From NCBI RefSeq assembly GCF_963583255.1, contig NC_084814.1, forward strand, positions 25,238,815-25,302,814: 64,000 nucleotides of DNA, written 5' to 3'. The notes beneath the pieces are model-generated. The model was not told where the DNA came from. It worked only from the letters and a program-made list of their open reading frames with translations, and ran no database searches. Source of the DNA: Pyrus communis (taxonomy: Eukaryota; Streptophyta; Magnoliopsida; Rosales; Rosaceae). The translations under genes and the position numbers were made by a program. Positions 1 to 13,129 of this stretch are shown one piece after another (the first letter of the stretch is position 1; each line of letters begins with the position of its first letter).

Positions 1-318
1 CATCTCATTTTAAACATCCAAATAAAACCCAAATTTGAAGTAGACTGCCATGTAAACAAATAAATACCTATTATTTTCAAACCATTTACAATTGTGCCAC
101 AACACTCTAATTATGTTAATGAATTTAATTATTCACCATAATTGTGAGAAATAAGTGCCTTATTATTATAAAATTATCTATTTTATACTTCTCTTACCAT
201 CATATGTTTCATTTCTTTTATTTGTTTGACAATCATTGTAGGTAAATTATTTTGCATGTATGTATTAGACACATTTTGTTAAAATTATATATATGCGTAC
301 AAATAATTTATCTATATT
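1..318. other. AT-rich left flank of LTR element, no gene
   Basis: No supportable coding region. The stretch is very AT-rich and contains a GGTAAATTATTTTGCATGTA motif near 240-260 that recurs twice to the right of the retrotransposon (about 9862 and 9984). The element therefore landed inside an older AT-rich repeat. The last five bases (ATATT, 314-318) are the left target-site duplication of the element. Confidence 0.7.
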
Positions 319-2581
319 TGACACACCCCGACCGAGATCAGGGCGTGCTGGCCGTCACACGAAGGTGACGTAGCCATGTGCGCGTGCGGAAGCTAATGAG
401 AAGGTAATATAAAAGTACTAATAATTAAAAACTAACTAGCATACAAAGTACTAGTGTATGTGAGACACAATTCAGAGCAAGTCTACAACAGTCCAAAAGG
501 AAAAGATACGACATATATACACCCGAAGGTGACCCTACAATGGTGAGTGTCTGTCAGAAATGCCGGGACGCCCTCTGGGATAAACCACCGAACCTGCTAG
601 ACCACTAGAACCTGGAGGGGCGCAAAAACAAAAGCGTGAGTGGGCAAAAACAAAGTTCTTTGAAAACTCTTTAGCAAAATACATTCTAACCCCTCGCCGT
701 AAAACCTGTATACTTCCCAGAAAATGAACATATATACGTATGTATAGGTATGCCAATCATGCTCCACCATATGCCATTCATGCTCACAATATGCCATTCA
801 TGCTTGAGAATATGCCACAACAGAATCTCGTAATCAAATGTAAATGCTCAAGCGTAATTCACATCAATAACATATAAACTGGCAGCCGGGAGTCACCTAA
901 CGTGACATGTACCGCTGCATATAGAGCTCCAATCTCAACTCAACATCTGAATCTGCACACGAGTCGGCACCACCTAACGTGATCTGTACGACAGGACTGG
1001 GTGTAATATATACGCTCTAGTGCTACGATCACGTGAAGACTATGCGAATAATCGCGGGTCACCTACGAGTCGGAACCACCTAATGTGGTCTGCACGACAA
1101 GGCTTGCACCTAACTTGGATCCAAGGCGAGCGTGTGGTGCGGGTGAACATCACGTGAAGGACTCTGCCCCTCTCTGGGCGGGAGCACTAACACCGGGGGT
1201 GCAGATTATGAGCTCTCTAAGCATCTCAAACTACTACGGAAATACAAACATGAATACCACTTACCTGGCACTTACCTGTGCGTCCACAGCACCAATACAC
1301 ATATGTAAATGTATGCCACTACCAATGCATGTGATGATGCATAAACGTCATTCATATGATGCATGGCATAAAACAAATAACCTTTTCTATTTAATTTCTG
1401 GGAATATAAATGTATATAGGTATATACGGAAAACAAAAGCCCACTCACTGGTAATTAGAAGGGTCATAGCCCCCCTGCCTCGAGTGTGTACGCTCGTCCT
1501 CGGAATACGAATCACCTATATGCGAAAAAGCTACGAAAACGTTAATTTAAAAGCACCTAACCAACTTTTTGTAATAACTTCTCATACATTGCTCAAATTG
1601 GACAAATGAATATACCAACGTGATCTACACAACCTCAGGATCACACCCATATTTTTAGAATAATTTTTGGACCACGCACGCGCCCCCACGCGCCTGAACA
1701 GGCACGGACCTACGCGCCCCCACGCGCGGCCACGTGCACTGCACACTGACGGCGTCAGCTGACGCCGTCAGGAATATTCCGTCAACTAACGGAATATTCC
1801 GTTAAATCTAACCAGATTCCGTCACTGCCGTTAGGAATATTCCGTTAAACTTAACGGAATATTCCCCTTTCTTCTCCGGCGAGACGCCGGCGCCGGCGAC
1901 GGCGCCGGAAAACTGGGAAAACTTCCAACCGTGTTTTCTCCTTCGTTTTTCAACCAAAATTCACGTTCTTTATACCAAAATGAAGCTTAGAACTAGTAGA
2001 ACAACGTTAGACTAGTTTTAAGGCCTAAAAATTAAGGAATCTCACCTGCAACAACGATCCAAGTTCGGCCAACTTCGAACCTAGCCTTCCCGACGTCCAA
2101 TTTCACCCAACGAACCACTCCGAGGCTCCTTGGGACCTCACAAACACATCTACAAGCTTAGAAATTCCAAAAACACACTAGTTTAGGTTTGCATGAACAG
2201 TGCAATAATCGGACCTCGTCGAAACGACGTGAAAACATTAGAATTCTTACCTGGAATTGGTATGGTTGTGCTCCTCACAACCTCACGAGTTCAATGGTGT
2301 AATTGGTTCCTTGATTGGTGAAGGTTTGAGTTGGTTTGTGTGTGTGTCCGTAAGTAGAATGAAGAAGATGAACTCGGGGAGGAAGAGAGAGAGAGAGACA
2401 GAGAGACAGAGAAAGACAGAGTGAGGGAATGATGGAGGGAATCCCGGGAAGAAAAAGAAAATGTATGAGTGTGTGTGGTCCCACAACCCACACAACACAA
2501 CACTAAGCGTAAACGAATAGATTAGGGGTAAAATTGTAATTTCAAATGTACGTTTCGTTAGTTTCGGGACGGGATGTTACA
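319..2581 (-). repeat. 3' LTR of the chromovirus (left copy)
   Basis: 2,263 bp, ending next to the polypurine tract. It is nearly identical to 7512-9792. A GC-rich stretch at about 1747-1905 contains a perfect 24-bp palindrome (1747-1770), four GGAATATTCC palindromes and a GCCGGCGCCGGCG-type run. A short GA tract lies near 2385-2425. The open frames in the LTR (for example 1085-1609) show no known domain and are not called as genes. Confidence 0.93.
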
Positions 2582-2594
2582 ACCTACCCTCCTT
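2582..2594 (-). other. Polypurine tract of the chromovirus
   Basis: Minus-strand reading AAGGAGGGTAGGT lies directly before the 3' LTR, where plus-strand DNA synthesis is primed. Confidence 0.8.
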
Positions 2595-2637
2595 AATAGA
2601 ATTTCATCCCGAAATTCAAAACAACCACATATAACCC

Positions 2638-5600
2638 CTAGTAATCGAAGAACAATCTAGGATACAAATCCCTCATCCTATTTTCTGTCTCCCATGTCGC
2701 TTCTTCAATCGAGTGATTCATCCACAAAACTTTCACCAAATTCACCGTTTTGTTCCTCAGAACCTTCTCTTTCCAATCTAAGATCGTTAACGGTTCCTCG
2801 TCGTACGTCAAATCTGGATTTATCTCTAACGGTTGAGGAGGTATCACATGCGACGAATCCGCAACATAATGTCGGAGCATAGACACGTGAAAAACGTTAT
2901 GCACTTTAGCCAACTCCGGAGGCAACTCCAACCTGTAAGCTACCTCACCAACTCTTTCTGTGACTATGTACGGTCCGATGTACCTGGGACTCAACTTCCC
3001 CTTCTTTCCAAACCGCACAACACCTCTCCACGGTGAAAGCTTCAAAAATACCCAATCTCCGACCTCATACGTTCTGTCCGTAGCATGTCGATCTGCTAAA
3101 CTTTTCTGCCTGTCCTGAGCTGCTTTCAGGTTAGACCTAATTACCTGAACATTTTGAGTAGTCTCCTCGACAATCTCCGGGCCTACTAAGACTCTTTCGC
3201 CAACCTCTGACCAACATAACGGAGTGCGACAAGATCTACCATACAAAGCTTCAAATGGCGCCATGCCAATGCTCGAATGGAAACTGTTGTTGTAAGCAAA
3301 TTCCATCAAATCTAACCGCTGGTGCCAAGCATCACTGAACTGTAACACCGATGCTCGCAGCATATCTTCCAAGGTCTGAATAGTTCTCTCGGACTGTCTG
3401 TCCGTCTGTGGATGATACGCCGTACTGTAAAGTAGTCTCGTACCCAAAGCTTCCTGAAAAGCTACCCAAAACTTCGATGTGAATCGTGGATCACGATCTG
3501 AGACAATACTTACAGGTACACCATGGTACTTCACAACCTTTGAGATAAACAATTCCGCTAACCGGCTCAAAGAGTACTTTTCTCTCACTGGAATGAAATG
3601 TGCCGACTTAGTGAGCCGATCAACAATCACTCAAATGCCATCAAAGCCATTATGTGTACGCGGCAACTTGTACACAAAATCCATAGTGATATTTTCCCAT
3701 TTCCACTCTGGAACGGGAAGCGGCTGCAACAATCCAAACGGCTTCTTTCTTTCTGCTTTAACCTGCTGACAAACAGCACATCTGCTCACATACTCGGCTA
3801 TCTCCCTTTTTATACCCGGCCAATAGTAAAATGGTCGAATGGTATGATACATTTTAGTTGCCCCTGGGTGCATGGCATAAGCCGAGATATGTGCTTCATT
3901 GAGAATTTCCTTCTTCAAATCCGCATTACTAGGCACGTACATTCTACCTTCTAACATCAACATGCCATCAGAATCACGAACTCTGAGATCTCGCTTCTTT
4001 CCTTGATCTCAAGCTCGAATTAGTTCTTGAATCTGTTCATCAGCTACCTGAGCTTCAAGCACCCGATCAACTAAGATTGGCCTAACTTGAAAATTAGCAA
4101 GTAACGCCACTTCTCGATCTTCTGCTTCTAACCTTACTCCCGTAGCACGCAAGTCCACCAAAAGAGGAATACGACTAGCGTACAACGCATTGATACGGCC
4201 ATGTGACTTCCTGCTAAGTGCGTCGGCCACTACGTTCGCACGACCAGGGTGATAATCAATCGTGCAATCGTAATCGCTGAGCAACTCCAACCACCTCCGT
4301 TGACGAAGATTAAGTTCCTTCTGGGTGAAAAGATACTGAAGACTTTTGTGATCTGTGAAGATCCTACACTTCTCTCCGTAAAGATAGTGTCTCCACAACT
4401 TCAACGCAAAGATGATAGCAGCCAACTCCAAATCATGTGTAGGGTAATTCATCTCATGGGTTTTCAACTGCCGCGAAGCATAAGCAATCACCCTACCATG
4501 CTGCATCAATACACATCCCAGACTATTCAAGGAAGCATCGCTATAAACCTCGAAATCACCACTATCGTCCGGGAGTGCCAAAACAGGTGCATGAGTGAGA
4601 CAATGCTTCAACTGTTGGAAACTCTGCTCACACTTATCATTCCACTCAAACTTAACATCTTTCCTTGTTAACCTCGTTAGTGGCAAGGCAATTACCGAAA
4701 AATCCTTAACGAATCTCCGATAATATCCCGCCAAACCAATGAAACTTCTCACCTCAGTGACGGTTCGTGGTTGCTCCCAACTCTCCACAGCTGCAACCTT
4801 TTGAGGATCAACCAGAATGCCTTGAGCAGAAATGATGTGCCCCAAAAACGCGACTTGATCTAACCAGAACTGGCACTTGCTAAACTTAGCATACAATTGG
4901 TGTTCTCTCAACCTCTTCAACACCAAAGTAAGATGTCGAACATGCTCCTCTTTGGACTTAGAATACACCAGAATATCGTCAATGAAGACAATAACAAATC
5001 TATCCAAGTAAGGCTGGAATACCCGGTTCATCAAATCCATAAAAGCTGCTGGTGCATTCGTCAACCCAAACGGCATAACCAAAAACTCGTAATGACCGTA
5101 ACGAGTCCTGAACGCCGTCTTAGGAACATCATCCCTAATAATCTTCAGCTGATAGTACCCAGACCTCAAGTCTATTTTAGAAAATACACAAGCACCTCTC
5201 AGCTGATCAAACAAATCGTCGATACGAGGCAATGGATAACGGTTTTTAATCGTCACCCGATTCAATTGCCTGTAGTCGATACATAGCCTCAAAGTCCCAT
5301 CTTTCTTTTTCACAAACAACACTGGAGCGCCCCAAGGTGAAGTACTAGGCTGAATGAATCCCTTATCCACTAATTCCTGTAACTGCACTTTCAATTCCCT
5401 TAACTCAGCGGGAGCCATACGATAAGGAGTTAATGAAATAGGATTGGTACCTGGAAGTAACTCAATAGTGAACTCCACATCTCGAACTGGGGGTAAACCA
5501 GGTAAATCTTCAGGAAAAACATCAGGGAAGTGTCTAACCACTCTCACATCCTCAATTCTGCTTGGAACGGTCTCCTCTAGCACCACATGAGCTAGATACC

Positions 5601-7455
5601 CCTGATAACCTTTAGTCAACAACTTCTTCGCTCGCAAAGTCGAAATAACGCCGTGTCTTACCCCACTCTGCTCACCCACAAAAGTAACTTCAGGTAATCC
5701 AGGACGGTGAAACGTAACTACTTTCCCGTAACAATCAATGTTGGCACGATAGAAGTGCAACCAATCGTTGCCCAAAATCACATCAAAATCGACAATATCT
5801 AACGGAATAAGATCCGCGGGCATAACAACACCCTCTACTATCACTGGACATCCTGGGTACATACAATCTACCACACATCTCTCTCCTCTAGGCATAGCGA
5901 ATTCTAAATCGTACCCTAGAGGTGTGGGGCGAGGTTGCGTTACTTGAGCAAATGTATGAGAAATAACGGAATGTGTAGCTCCACAATCAATTAAGACTCT
6001 AGCAAAATAACCAAGAATGTTTAACGTACCCATAATCAAGTCCGGGTTGTTCTGAGCATCCTGCAGGGAAATATTGTGAATACGCCCCTGGCCCTGCTGT
6101 CGTCCACCGCGACCTCTGCTCGCTTGAACACCGCGACCTTGAGCTCCACGCCCCTGACTGGGCTGACCCAACTGTCTCGAAGACCCTGCACTACTAGTGG
6201 CAATCTCACCCTGCTGATACTGTCCTCCTTGGTACCACTGAGGACCACCTACCGGAGCTGGAGGATACGGCATGTAGTTGCTGGGATACGGGGGATAACC
6301 ACCTTGTGAATACGGGTCCTGGGGGTACTGATACGGTCCCGGGGCATAGGGAACAGCATCACCCTGATAGTGGTAAGCACCACCTCTACTTGTTTGACCA
6401 TAATTAATCGGACCCTGGATTTGCCGAATCGGTGCAGGTGGCGGCATAAAGGTCTGCTGTGGCTTCTGCTGCTGACCCTGGGGACAATTCACAGCTATAT
6501 GTCCCATCTGTCCACAAGTGAAACAAACACCGCTGCCACGCCTGCATTCGCCGAAATGTCGGTTATTACATCTACGGCAAAATGGAACTCGGTTTCGACC
6601 ACCATCACCTTGTCTCTGGCCTCGAGCACCTCCATAAAACCTACTTCCACGTCCCTGTCCAGAGGCACTGAAACCACCACTAGACGAACCCGAACTGGCA
6701 CCGCCCCTTTTGAAGTTCTGAGTTTGGCGAGGCCCAAGCGACACTTGACTTTTTCCTTTGTCATCTTTCTTTTCATCACTGTCACTCGACATATTCTCTG
6801 AGTCCTCTATCCTCAACAGTATCTCATAGAACTCCTGGTAGGACTCACAGTGAGTCGTAGTCGCCATAGAACGCCATCTCTTCTTAGTGCCCAAGCGAAA
6901 ATGACGAAGCATCTCCGTCGGATTACCAGCGACATCAGGATAGTAACGAGACAAATCAGTGAACTTACGATAATACTCGTTAGCCGTCATCTTTCGCTGT
7001 TTCAACTCAGTGAATTCCTGTTTCTTACGGTCAATATACTCAGGGGGTACAAATCTCCTCTGAAACACGTCCTTGAAAACATTCCAATCGGTCCTATGAG
7101 CTGGAGTCAACCTACGAAGCTCCTGTTCCCACCAGGCTGCAGACTCCATCTCCAGAAACCAAGAGGTTGTCTCAACCCACCTTTCCATAGGAAGGTTCCC
7201 CTGGTTATGCAACACACGGAAAGTCTTCTCTATGTGTTCCAACCAACGTTCTGCACCTTCGTGACCCTCATTACCTTTAAACTTTTCCAACTTCAGATTA
7301 TACATAGTCTCCAGAGGGGTCCTCTGGGGAGGGCGCATCACTGTTTGAAGGGCTGTAGCAATAACTTCCCCCAACTGAGTAAGATCAGGGAAACTAGACT
7401 CATCTGAGCGACGTGGTTCCCGACGAGGCGGCATGATTCTGACAGAAGACACCAA
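2638..7455 (-). pseudogene. Chromovirus gag-pol polyprotein with two in-frame stops
   Basis: One minus-strand frame of about 1,605 codons runs from Met at 7455 (a second Met at 7434 starts MPPRREPRR and may be the real start) to 2638. It is broken by TGA at 4009-4011 and TGA at 3631-3633, both in the same frame with no frameshift. Numbering from 7455: gag core about 45-220; two CCHC-like knuckles at 293-304 and 311-324 ([14 protein letters not shown]); protease motif DCGATHS near 490, where DSGA or DTGA is usual; RT with FIDD near 824-827; then RNase H. After the first stop come the integrase HHCC zinc finger, the DDE core and a C-terminal chromodomain-like segment with YDEEP and ATWE. The first stop falls between RNase H and integrase, the second near the first integrase Asp. 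Both look like single transitions (CGA to TGA and TGG to TGA). Readthrough is possible but there is no evidence for it. Confidence 0.92.
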
Positions 7456-7495
7456 CTATTAGAATACTCACAAAGACACAGGACTGCCAAACCTA

Positions 7496-7508
7496 GGCTC
7501 TGATACCA
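7496..7508 (-). other. Primer-binding site, initiator-Met tRNA type
   Basis: Minus-strand reading TGGTATCAGAGCC, three bases inside the 5' LTR. This is the usual plant tRNA-iMet complementary sequence and fixes the element as minus strand. Confidence 0.92.
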
Positions 7509-7511
7509 AGC

Positions 7512-9792
7512 TGACACACCCCGACCGAGATCAGGGCGTGCTGGCCGTCACACAAAGGTGACGTAGCCATGTGCGCGTGCGGAAGCTAATGAGAAGGTAA
7601 TATAAAAGTACTAATAATTAAAAACTAACTAGCATACAAAGTACTAGTGTATGTGAGACACAATTCAGAGCAAGTCTACAACAGTCCAAAAGGAAAAGAT
7701 ACGACATATATACACCCGAAGGTGACCCTACAATGGTGAGTGTCTGTCAGAAATGCCGGGACGCCCTCTGGGATAAACCACCGAACCTGCTAGACCACTA
7801 GAACCTGGAGGGGTGCAAAAACAAAAGCGTGAGTGGGCAAAAACAAAGTTCTTTGAAAACTCTTTAGCAAAATACATTCTAACCCCTCGCCGTAAAACCT
7901 GTATACTTCCCAGAAAATGAACATATATACGTATGTATAGGTATGCCAATCATGCTCCACCATATGCCATTCATGCTCACAATATGCCATTCATGCTTGA
8001 GAATATGCCACAACAGAATCTCGTAATCAAATGTAAATGCTCAAGCGTAATTCACATCAATAACATATAAACTGGCAGCCGGGAGTCACCTAACGTGACA
8101 TGTACCGCTGCATATAGAGCTCCAATCTCAACTCAACATCTGAATCTGCACACGAGTCGGCACCACCTAACGTGGTCTGTACGACAGGACTGGGTGTAAT
8201 ATATACGCTCTAGTGCTACGATCACGTGAAGACTATGCGAATAATCGCGGGTCACCTACGAGTCGGAACCACCTAATGTGGTCTGCACGACAAGGCTTGC
8301 ACCTAACTTGGATCCAAGGCGAGCGTGTGGTGCGGGTGAACATCACGTGAAGGACTCTGCCCCTCTCTGGGCGGGAGCACTAACACCGGGGGTGCAGATT
8401 ATGAGCTCTCTAAGCATCTCAAACTACTACGGAAATACAAACATGAATACCACTTACCTGGCACTTACCTGTGCGTCCACAGCACCAATACACATATGTA
8501 AATGTATGCCACTACCAATGCATGTGATGATGCATAAACGTCATTCATATGATGCATGGCATAAAACAAATAACTTTTTCTATTTAATTTCTGGGAATAT
8601 AAATGTATATAGGTATATACGGAAAACAAAAGCCCACTCACTGGTAATTAGAAGGGTCGTAGCCCCCCTGCCTCGAGTGTGTACGCTCGTCCTCGGAATA
8701 CGAATCACCTATATGCGAAAAAGCTACGAAAACGTTAATTTAAAAGCACCTAACCAACTTCTTGTAATAACTTCTCATACATTGCTCAAATTGGACAAAT
8801 AAATATACCAACGTGATCTACACAACCTCAGGATCACACCCATATTTTTAGAATAATTTTTGGACCACGCACGCGCCCCCACGCGCCTGAACAGGCACGG
8901 ACCTACGCGCCCCCACGCGCGGCCACGTGCACTGCACACTGACGGCGTCAGCTGACGCCGTCAGGAATATTCCGTCAACTAACGGAATATTCCGTCAACT
9001 AACGGAATATTCCGTTAAATCTAACCAGATTCCGTCACTGCCGTTAGGAATATTCCGTTAAACTTAACGGAATATTCCCCTTTCTTCTCCGGCGAGACGC
9101 CGGCGCCGGCGACGGCGCCGGAAAACTGGGAAAACTTCCAACCGTGTTTTCTCCTTCGTTTTTCAACCAAAATTCACGTTCTTTATACCAAAATGAAGCT
9201 TAGAACTAGTAGAACAACGTTAGACTAGTTTTAAGGCCTAAAAATTAAGGAATCTCACCTGCAACAACGATCCAAGTTCGGCCAACTTCGAACCTAGCCT
9301 TCCTGACGTCCAATTTCACCCAACGAACCACTCCGAGGCTCCTTGGGACCTCACAAACACATCTACAAGCTTAGAAATTCCAAAAACACACTAGTTTAGG
9401 TTTGCATGAACAGTGCAATAATCGGACCTCGTCGAAACGACGTGAAAACATTAGAATTCTTACCTGGAATTGGTATGGTTATGCTCCTCACAACCTCACA
9501 AGTTCAATGGTGTAATTGGTTCCTTGATTGGTGAAGGTTTGAGTTGGTTTGTGTGTGTGTCCATAAGTAGAATGAAGAAGATGAACTCGGGGAGGAAGAG
9601 AGAGAGAGACAGAGAGACAGAGAAAGACAGAGTGAGGGAATGAGGGAGGGAATCCCGGGAAGAAAAAGAAAATGTATGAGTGTGTGTGGTCCCACAACCC
9701 ACACAACACAACACTAAGCGTAAACGAATAGATTAGGGGTAAAATTGTAATTTCAAATGTACGTTTCGTTAGTTTCGGGACGGGATGTTACA
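7512..9792 (-). repeat. 5' LTR of the chromovirus (right copy)
   Basis: 2,281 bp, the promoter-bearing LTR for this orientation. Compared with the left LTR it has one extra 20-bp unit in the GGAATATTCC cluster (about 8978-8997), giving five palindromes instead of four, and it lacks one GA dinucleotide. The 24-bp palindrome is at 8940-8963. The right TSD ATATT follows at 9793-9797. Confidence 0.93.
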
Positions 9793-9861
9793 ATATTTTT
9801 ATGTAAAATAATATGTAATTAATTAATTTGAATCAATTGGCTAAAAATATTTATTTATTTT

Positions 9862-9893
9862 GTAGGTAAATTATTTTGCATGTAGGTAAATTG

Positions 9894-9931
<38 letters not shown>

Positions 9932-10004
9932 CAAAATATTGGTATTTAATTAATTTTGAATAAAAAATATTTATTTATTTTGTCGGTAAATTATTTTGCA
10001 TGTA
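9862..10004 (+). repeat. Short direct repeats with (TA)n tract
   Basis: Two copies of GGTAAATTATTTTGCATGTA (about 9865 and 9984), also seen at about 240, lie either side of a (TA)n tract at 9893-9929. Together with 1-318 they show the AT-rich target in which the chromovirus inserted. Confidence 0.7.
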
Positions 10005-11385
10005 TCATTACATAATTTACTAGGAACTTATATTGTTATATATGTTGTGCAAAATAATTTACCTAAGTTACATTTAAAATATTGATAATTTTGAATAAAA
10101 TAATATTTTTTATATTGTAGGATATACTAATTTACCTATTAGCATCACGTGAAAACAACTATATAAGGAACATTGGTATCATGTAAATTTTTGCTATTAA
10201 ATGCATAGGAATCATGACATTTAAATTTTTTTCCAAATACCCATAAGGTATTTGAACATTTAATTGAATGAAATAATGTAAAATAAATGTAGATAATAAG
10301 TGAGAGACCCAAAGTAAGTGTTACTAGGGGTAATTTAGACATCCAAAAATACAAATTTTGCCAAGTCAAACTTAATTATGGATATTGCTTAGTTGGAGCC
10401 TAGTCATTGTGTTTTTGTTAGAGAAATTTATCATGATAAGTTTTAATTAAAGATAATTAAATTTCAAGGGGTGTACTCATATTTTCAGAAGAAAAAAAAA
10501 AGTATTGCATGTACAAAGTTGGATGAAAACTTCATTACCAAAAAGCAAAGTTTAGGGTTTTAGGGCCGGTAGTGTCAATCTAACATGCAAAGCTTTGAGA
10601 ATTGGTGAGGGCCTATCGTTGTGCAGTAGTTAGTACTGATGAAGTTCTCGAGTCATTGAAATACTGCCAGTAAATATAAAAATCTACTACAATGGGAAAA
10701 AAAAGTTGCAAAGGCTACAATTACTTGTGAGAATGTGAGGACAATTAAAGTTTTATCGGTGAGTGACCAAACTATGCAAAGGTTTATAAAAAGTTAGGTT
10801 ATTCTTATATTACAATTAGTTTTATGATAGAGTCTCAACTTTCTTCAAAGTGGGCAGCAATTGAATAAATTTTTTGCATCGTTGACAGTAGAGAAGAAGG
10901 CAAAAAGATTGTTGTACGCAGAAAAAATGAACGACTCGGGTTGTGCAAAAACCAAATTTCTCAGTGCTCATGAAGTACAGTAATTAGAAATTTACTACAC
11001 TGAGAAAGAAGTGCAAAAGCCATAAGCATTGAATAAACTTGGGGCATTTAGACTTAAGGACCTAATGAAGATTATTTTTTCATTATAACCGGGATACTTT
11101 TATAAATCTAGTTTTAGTGCCTAATTTTAAAACTCATTATCAATCACATTAAATACCTCTACCCACTTTTATTATTTTCAATTTTTTTAAGTACCTAGTT
11201 TAATCATCAATAAATCCTTAAAAATAGAAAATTTTATTTCTACATATCAAATTTAGTAATTGAAAATGAAAGACTTTTTAAATCATTTTGCTAATGAGAA
11301 TTAAACTATATAAAAATTTATACATACAATCACGAAACCAAACAAATAAATTAATATGCAAACACAATAAACAATATACATTATA
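10005..11385. other. AT-rich intergenic sequence, no gene seen
   Basis: Only short frames and poly-A runs. A segment at about 10877-10920 (TCGTTGACAGTAGAGAAGAA) recurs in diverged form at about 11951-11985, so the roughly 1 kb between may be inserted DNA. I cannot define its ends. Confidence 0.5.
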
Positions 11386-11389
11386 AAGG

Positions 11390-11700
11390 TACATGAATAT
11401 ATACACAAGTGCATATATATAGGTACATATATACATAGGTTCATATGTATAGGTACACAAATGTACATATAGGTGCATATATATAGGTAACATATATACA
11501 TAGGTTCATATATATAGATAACATATATACATAGGTTCATATGTATAGATACACAAATATATATAGGTGCATATATTTATGTACATATGTACATATGTAC
11601 AGGTACACAAATTATGTACATAGGTTCATTTGTATTCGGTATATATTTATGTACATATGTACAGGTACACAAATTATGTATACATATATATACGTGCATA
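11390..11700. repeat. Imperfect TA/TG-rich minisatellite
   Basis: Many degenerate copies of a unit like CATAGGTTCATATATATAGGTA. The tyrosine-rich frames on both strands are artefacts of this repeat. Confidence 0.8.
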
Positions 11701-12007
11701 TAAACATATATGTGCTGTTACCACTTAAGCAATTTTTGTACCCATACCGAATACAAATTAAGTAAAAATATTCTATTTATAATACTAAAAATAAAATAAA
11801 ACAAAACAAAAGTTAATAATTATTAGCTAAATTTTAGGTGATATATAAAGTCAAATGACCAAATTCAGTATTTAATCTTACACCCAACTTTAATGAAAAA
11901 ACATATCTTATTTAGGGATTATAATCTAGTTTCCTAAGTAAACTTTATCTTCGTTGACAATAGAGAAGAAGACAAACGGATAATTAGTATGCAAAAGCAT
12001 TCGACTA

Positions 12008-13085
12008 GGGTTTGGCGAAGCCAGAAATTTTCGAGGAGAGGGGTGAAATTTAAAAGTTTAGGGCCCTGGAAAAATGTGAACATTCATTCGAGGTCTAAGT
12101 CCAGGATTTGCAAGAAGATTATTTGAACTACCTGTAATATTTATAGGAGAATTTGCACTAACCGAAATATTCAAGAGGATTTGGACTACTCAAAATAGTC
12201 AAAGTAGGGTTTGAACAACAATATTATTTGAAGGATGATTTAGCACCGTTTCTTGTTGTATCGTCCTATTACTTAACTGTATAATTAGCAAAGTTTAAAA
12301 AGATGCTAAGCTGTAATCGGACGGTGAACATGACTTTACACTTAGGCAAGGACCTAGGCAAATTTGAACAAATTTATTATATACCGTATAAATAATTGTC
12401 TATTTATTGTACACCATATAACATCCAAAAAACATTGATTATAAAATATAAAATATAAAAAATATTAACAAATTTTCTTTATTACTTTGTTGAATTTGAT
12501 GGTAAGAGAAAAAAAAAAAAATAATTACGAGTTCATAATATTTTACAAATTATTTTTTGAAGCTCGTATAAATTTATAATGAATTTTAAGTTAAATGGGA
12601 GTGTCAAATAAGTGGCTTAAAAATATTGGAAGAATTGTCAAATATATTGGACAATAATTAAAAAAAAAAACAAATTCCAATATAAACAAGTAATAGCAAG
12701 TTAGGTGGCACAAATTGATTGGCCACTAGTTAAAAAAAAAAAAACAAATTGTAATTGCACGTGGGGTGGGATGGGAGAGAGAGAAAGTCTCTCTCTTATT
12801 CCTTTCTCTTCTTCTTCGTCAGAACATTTTCGTTTGCAGAAGCTTCAAAATGCAAATCTTTGTTCCTCCTTTCTTTGGCCTAGGTATTTATTTTTTTGGA
12901 AAAAAGAGAGCTCGCGATCAGCCTGTGGTACGATAGAGCAGGGAAACTCAAAACGCCAGAAAACCACACGAAATTTCATCACTTCCGACGAGACTGAAGG
13001 GGTGAAATCACCACTCCTGAACTTAATTTCCGGCGTGGGGAGGGGCGGCCGCCACTCCTCGCCCTCACGTAGCTTCGCCACTTGT
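12008..13085. mobile_element. Possible non-autonomous DNA transposon with inverted ends
   Basis: The left end reads GGCGAAGCCAGAAATTTTC and the right end, reverse-complemented, reads GGCGAAGCTACGTGAGGGC. Both resemble the common plant terminus GTGGCGGAGCCAG. No clean target-site duplication is visible. The 141-codon frame at 12705-13130 and the antisense 92-codon frame at 12845-13123 lie at the GC-rich right end and have no recognisable domain; they are not called as genes. Confidence 0.4.
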
Positions 13086-13129
13086 GGTCCTTGCGGATGT
13101 GGTGGTTGTGGAACAAAATCCACAACTTA

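Larger units (their letters stand above)
319..9792 (-). mobile_element. Complete Ty3/gypsy chromovirus (Tekay/Del type), minus strand
   Basis: Full-length LTR retrotransposon of about 9.5 kb. Two near-identical LTRs (319-2581 and 7512-9792) bound a single gag-pol frame read on the minus strand. The element is flanked by the 5-bp direct repeat ATATT (314-318 and 9793-9797). Read on the minus strand the LTRs begin TGTAACATCC and end GTGTGTCA. An initiator-Met tRNA primer site and a purine tract sit at the expected ends. Domain order is gag, zinc knuckles, protease, RT, RNase H, integrase, then a C-terminal chromodomain-like segment; that order and the long LTRs fit the Tekay/Del chromovirus lineage. 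By eye the LTRs differ by roughly a dozen substitutions and two indels, so the insertion is young. Two stops in pol make self-mobilisation doubtful. Confidence 0.95.

Noticed and set aside
1085..1609. 174-codon plus-strand frame in the left LTR (and its twin at 8278-8802)
   Set aside because: Present in both LTRs, antisense to the element, no domain; simply open by chance in a near-identical repeat.
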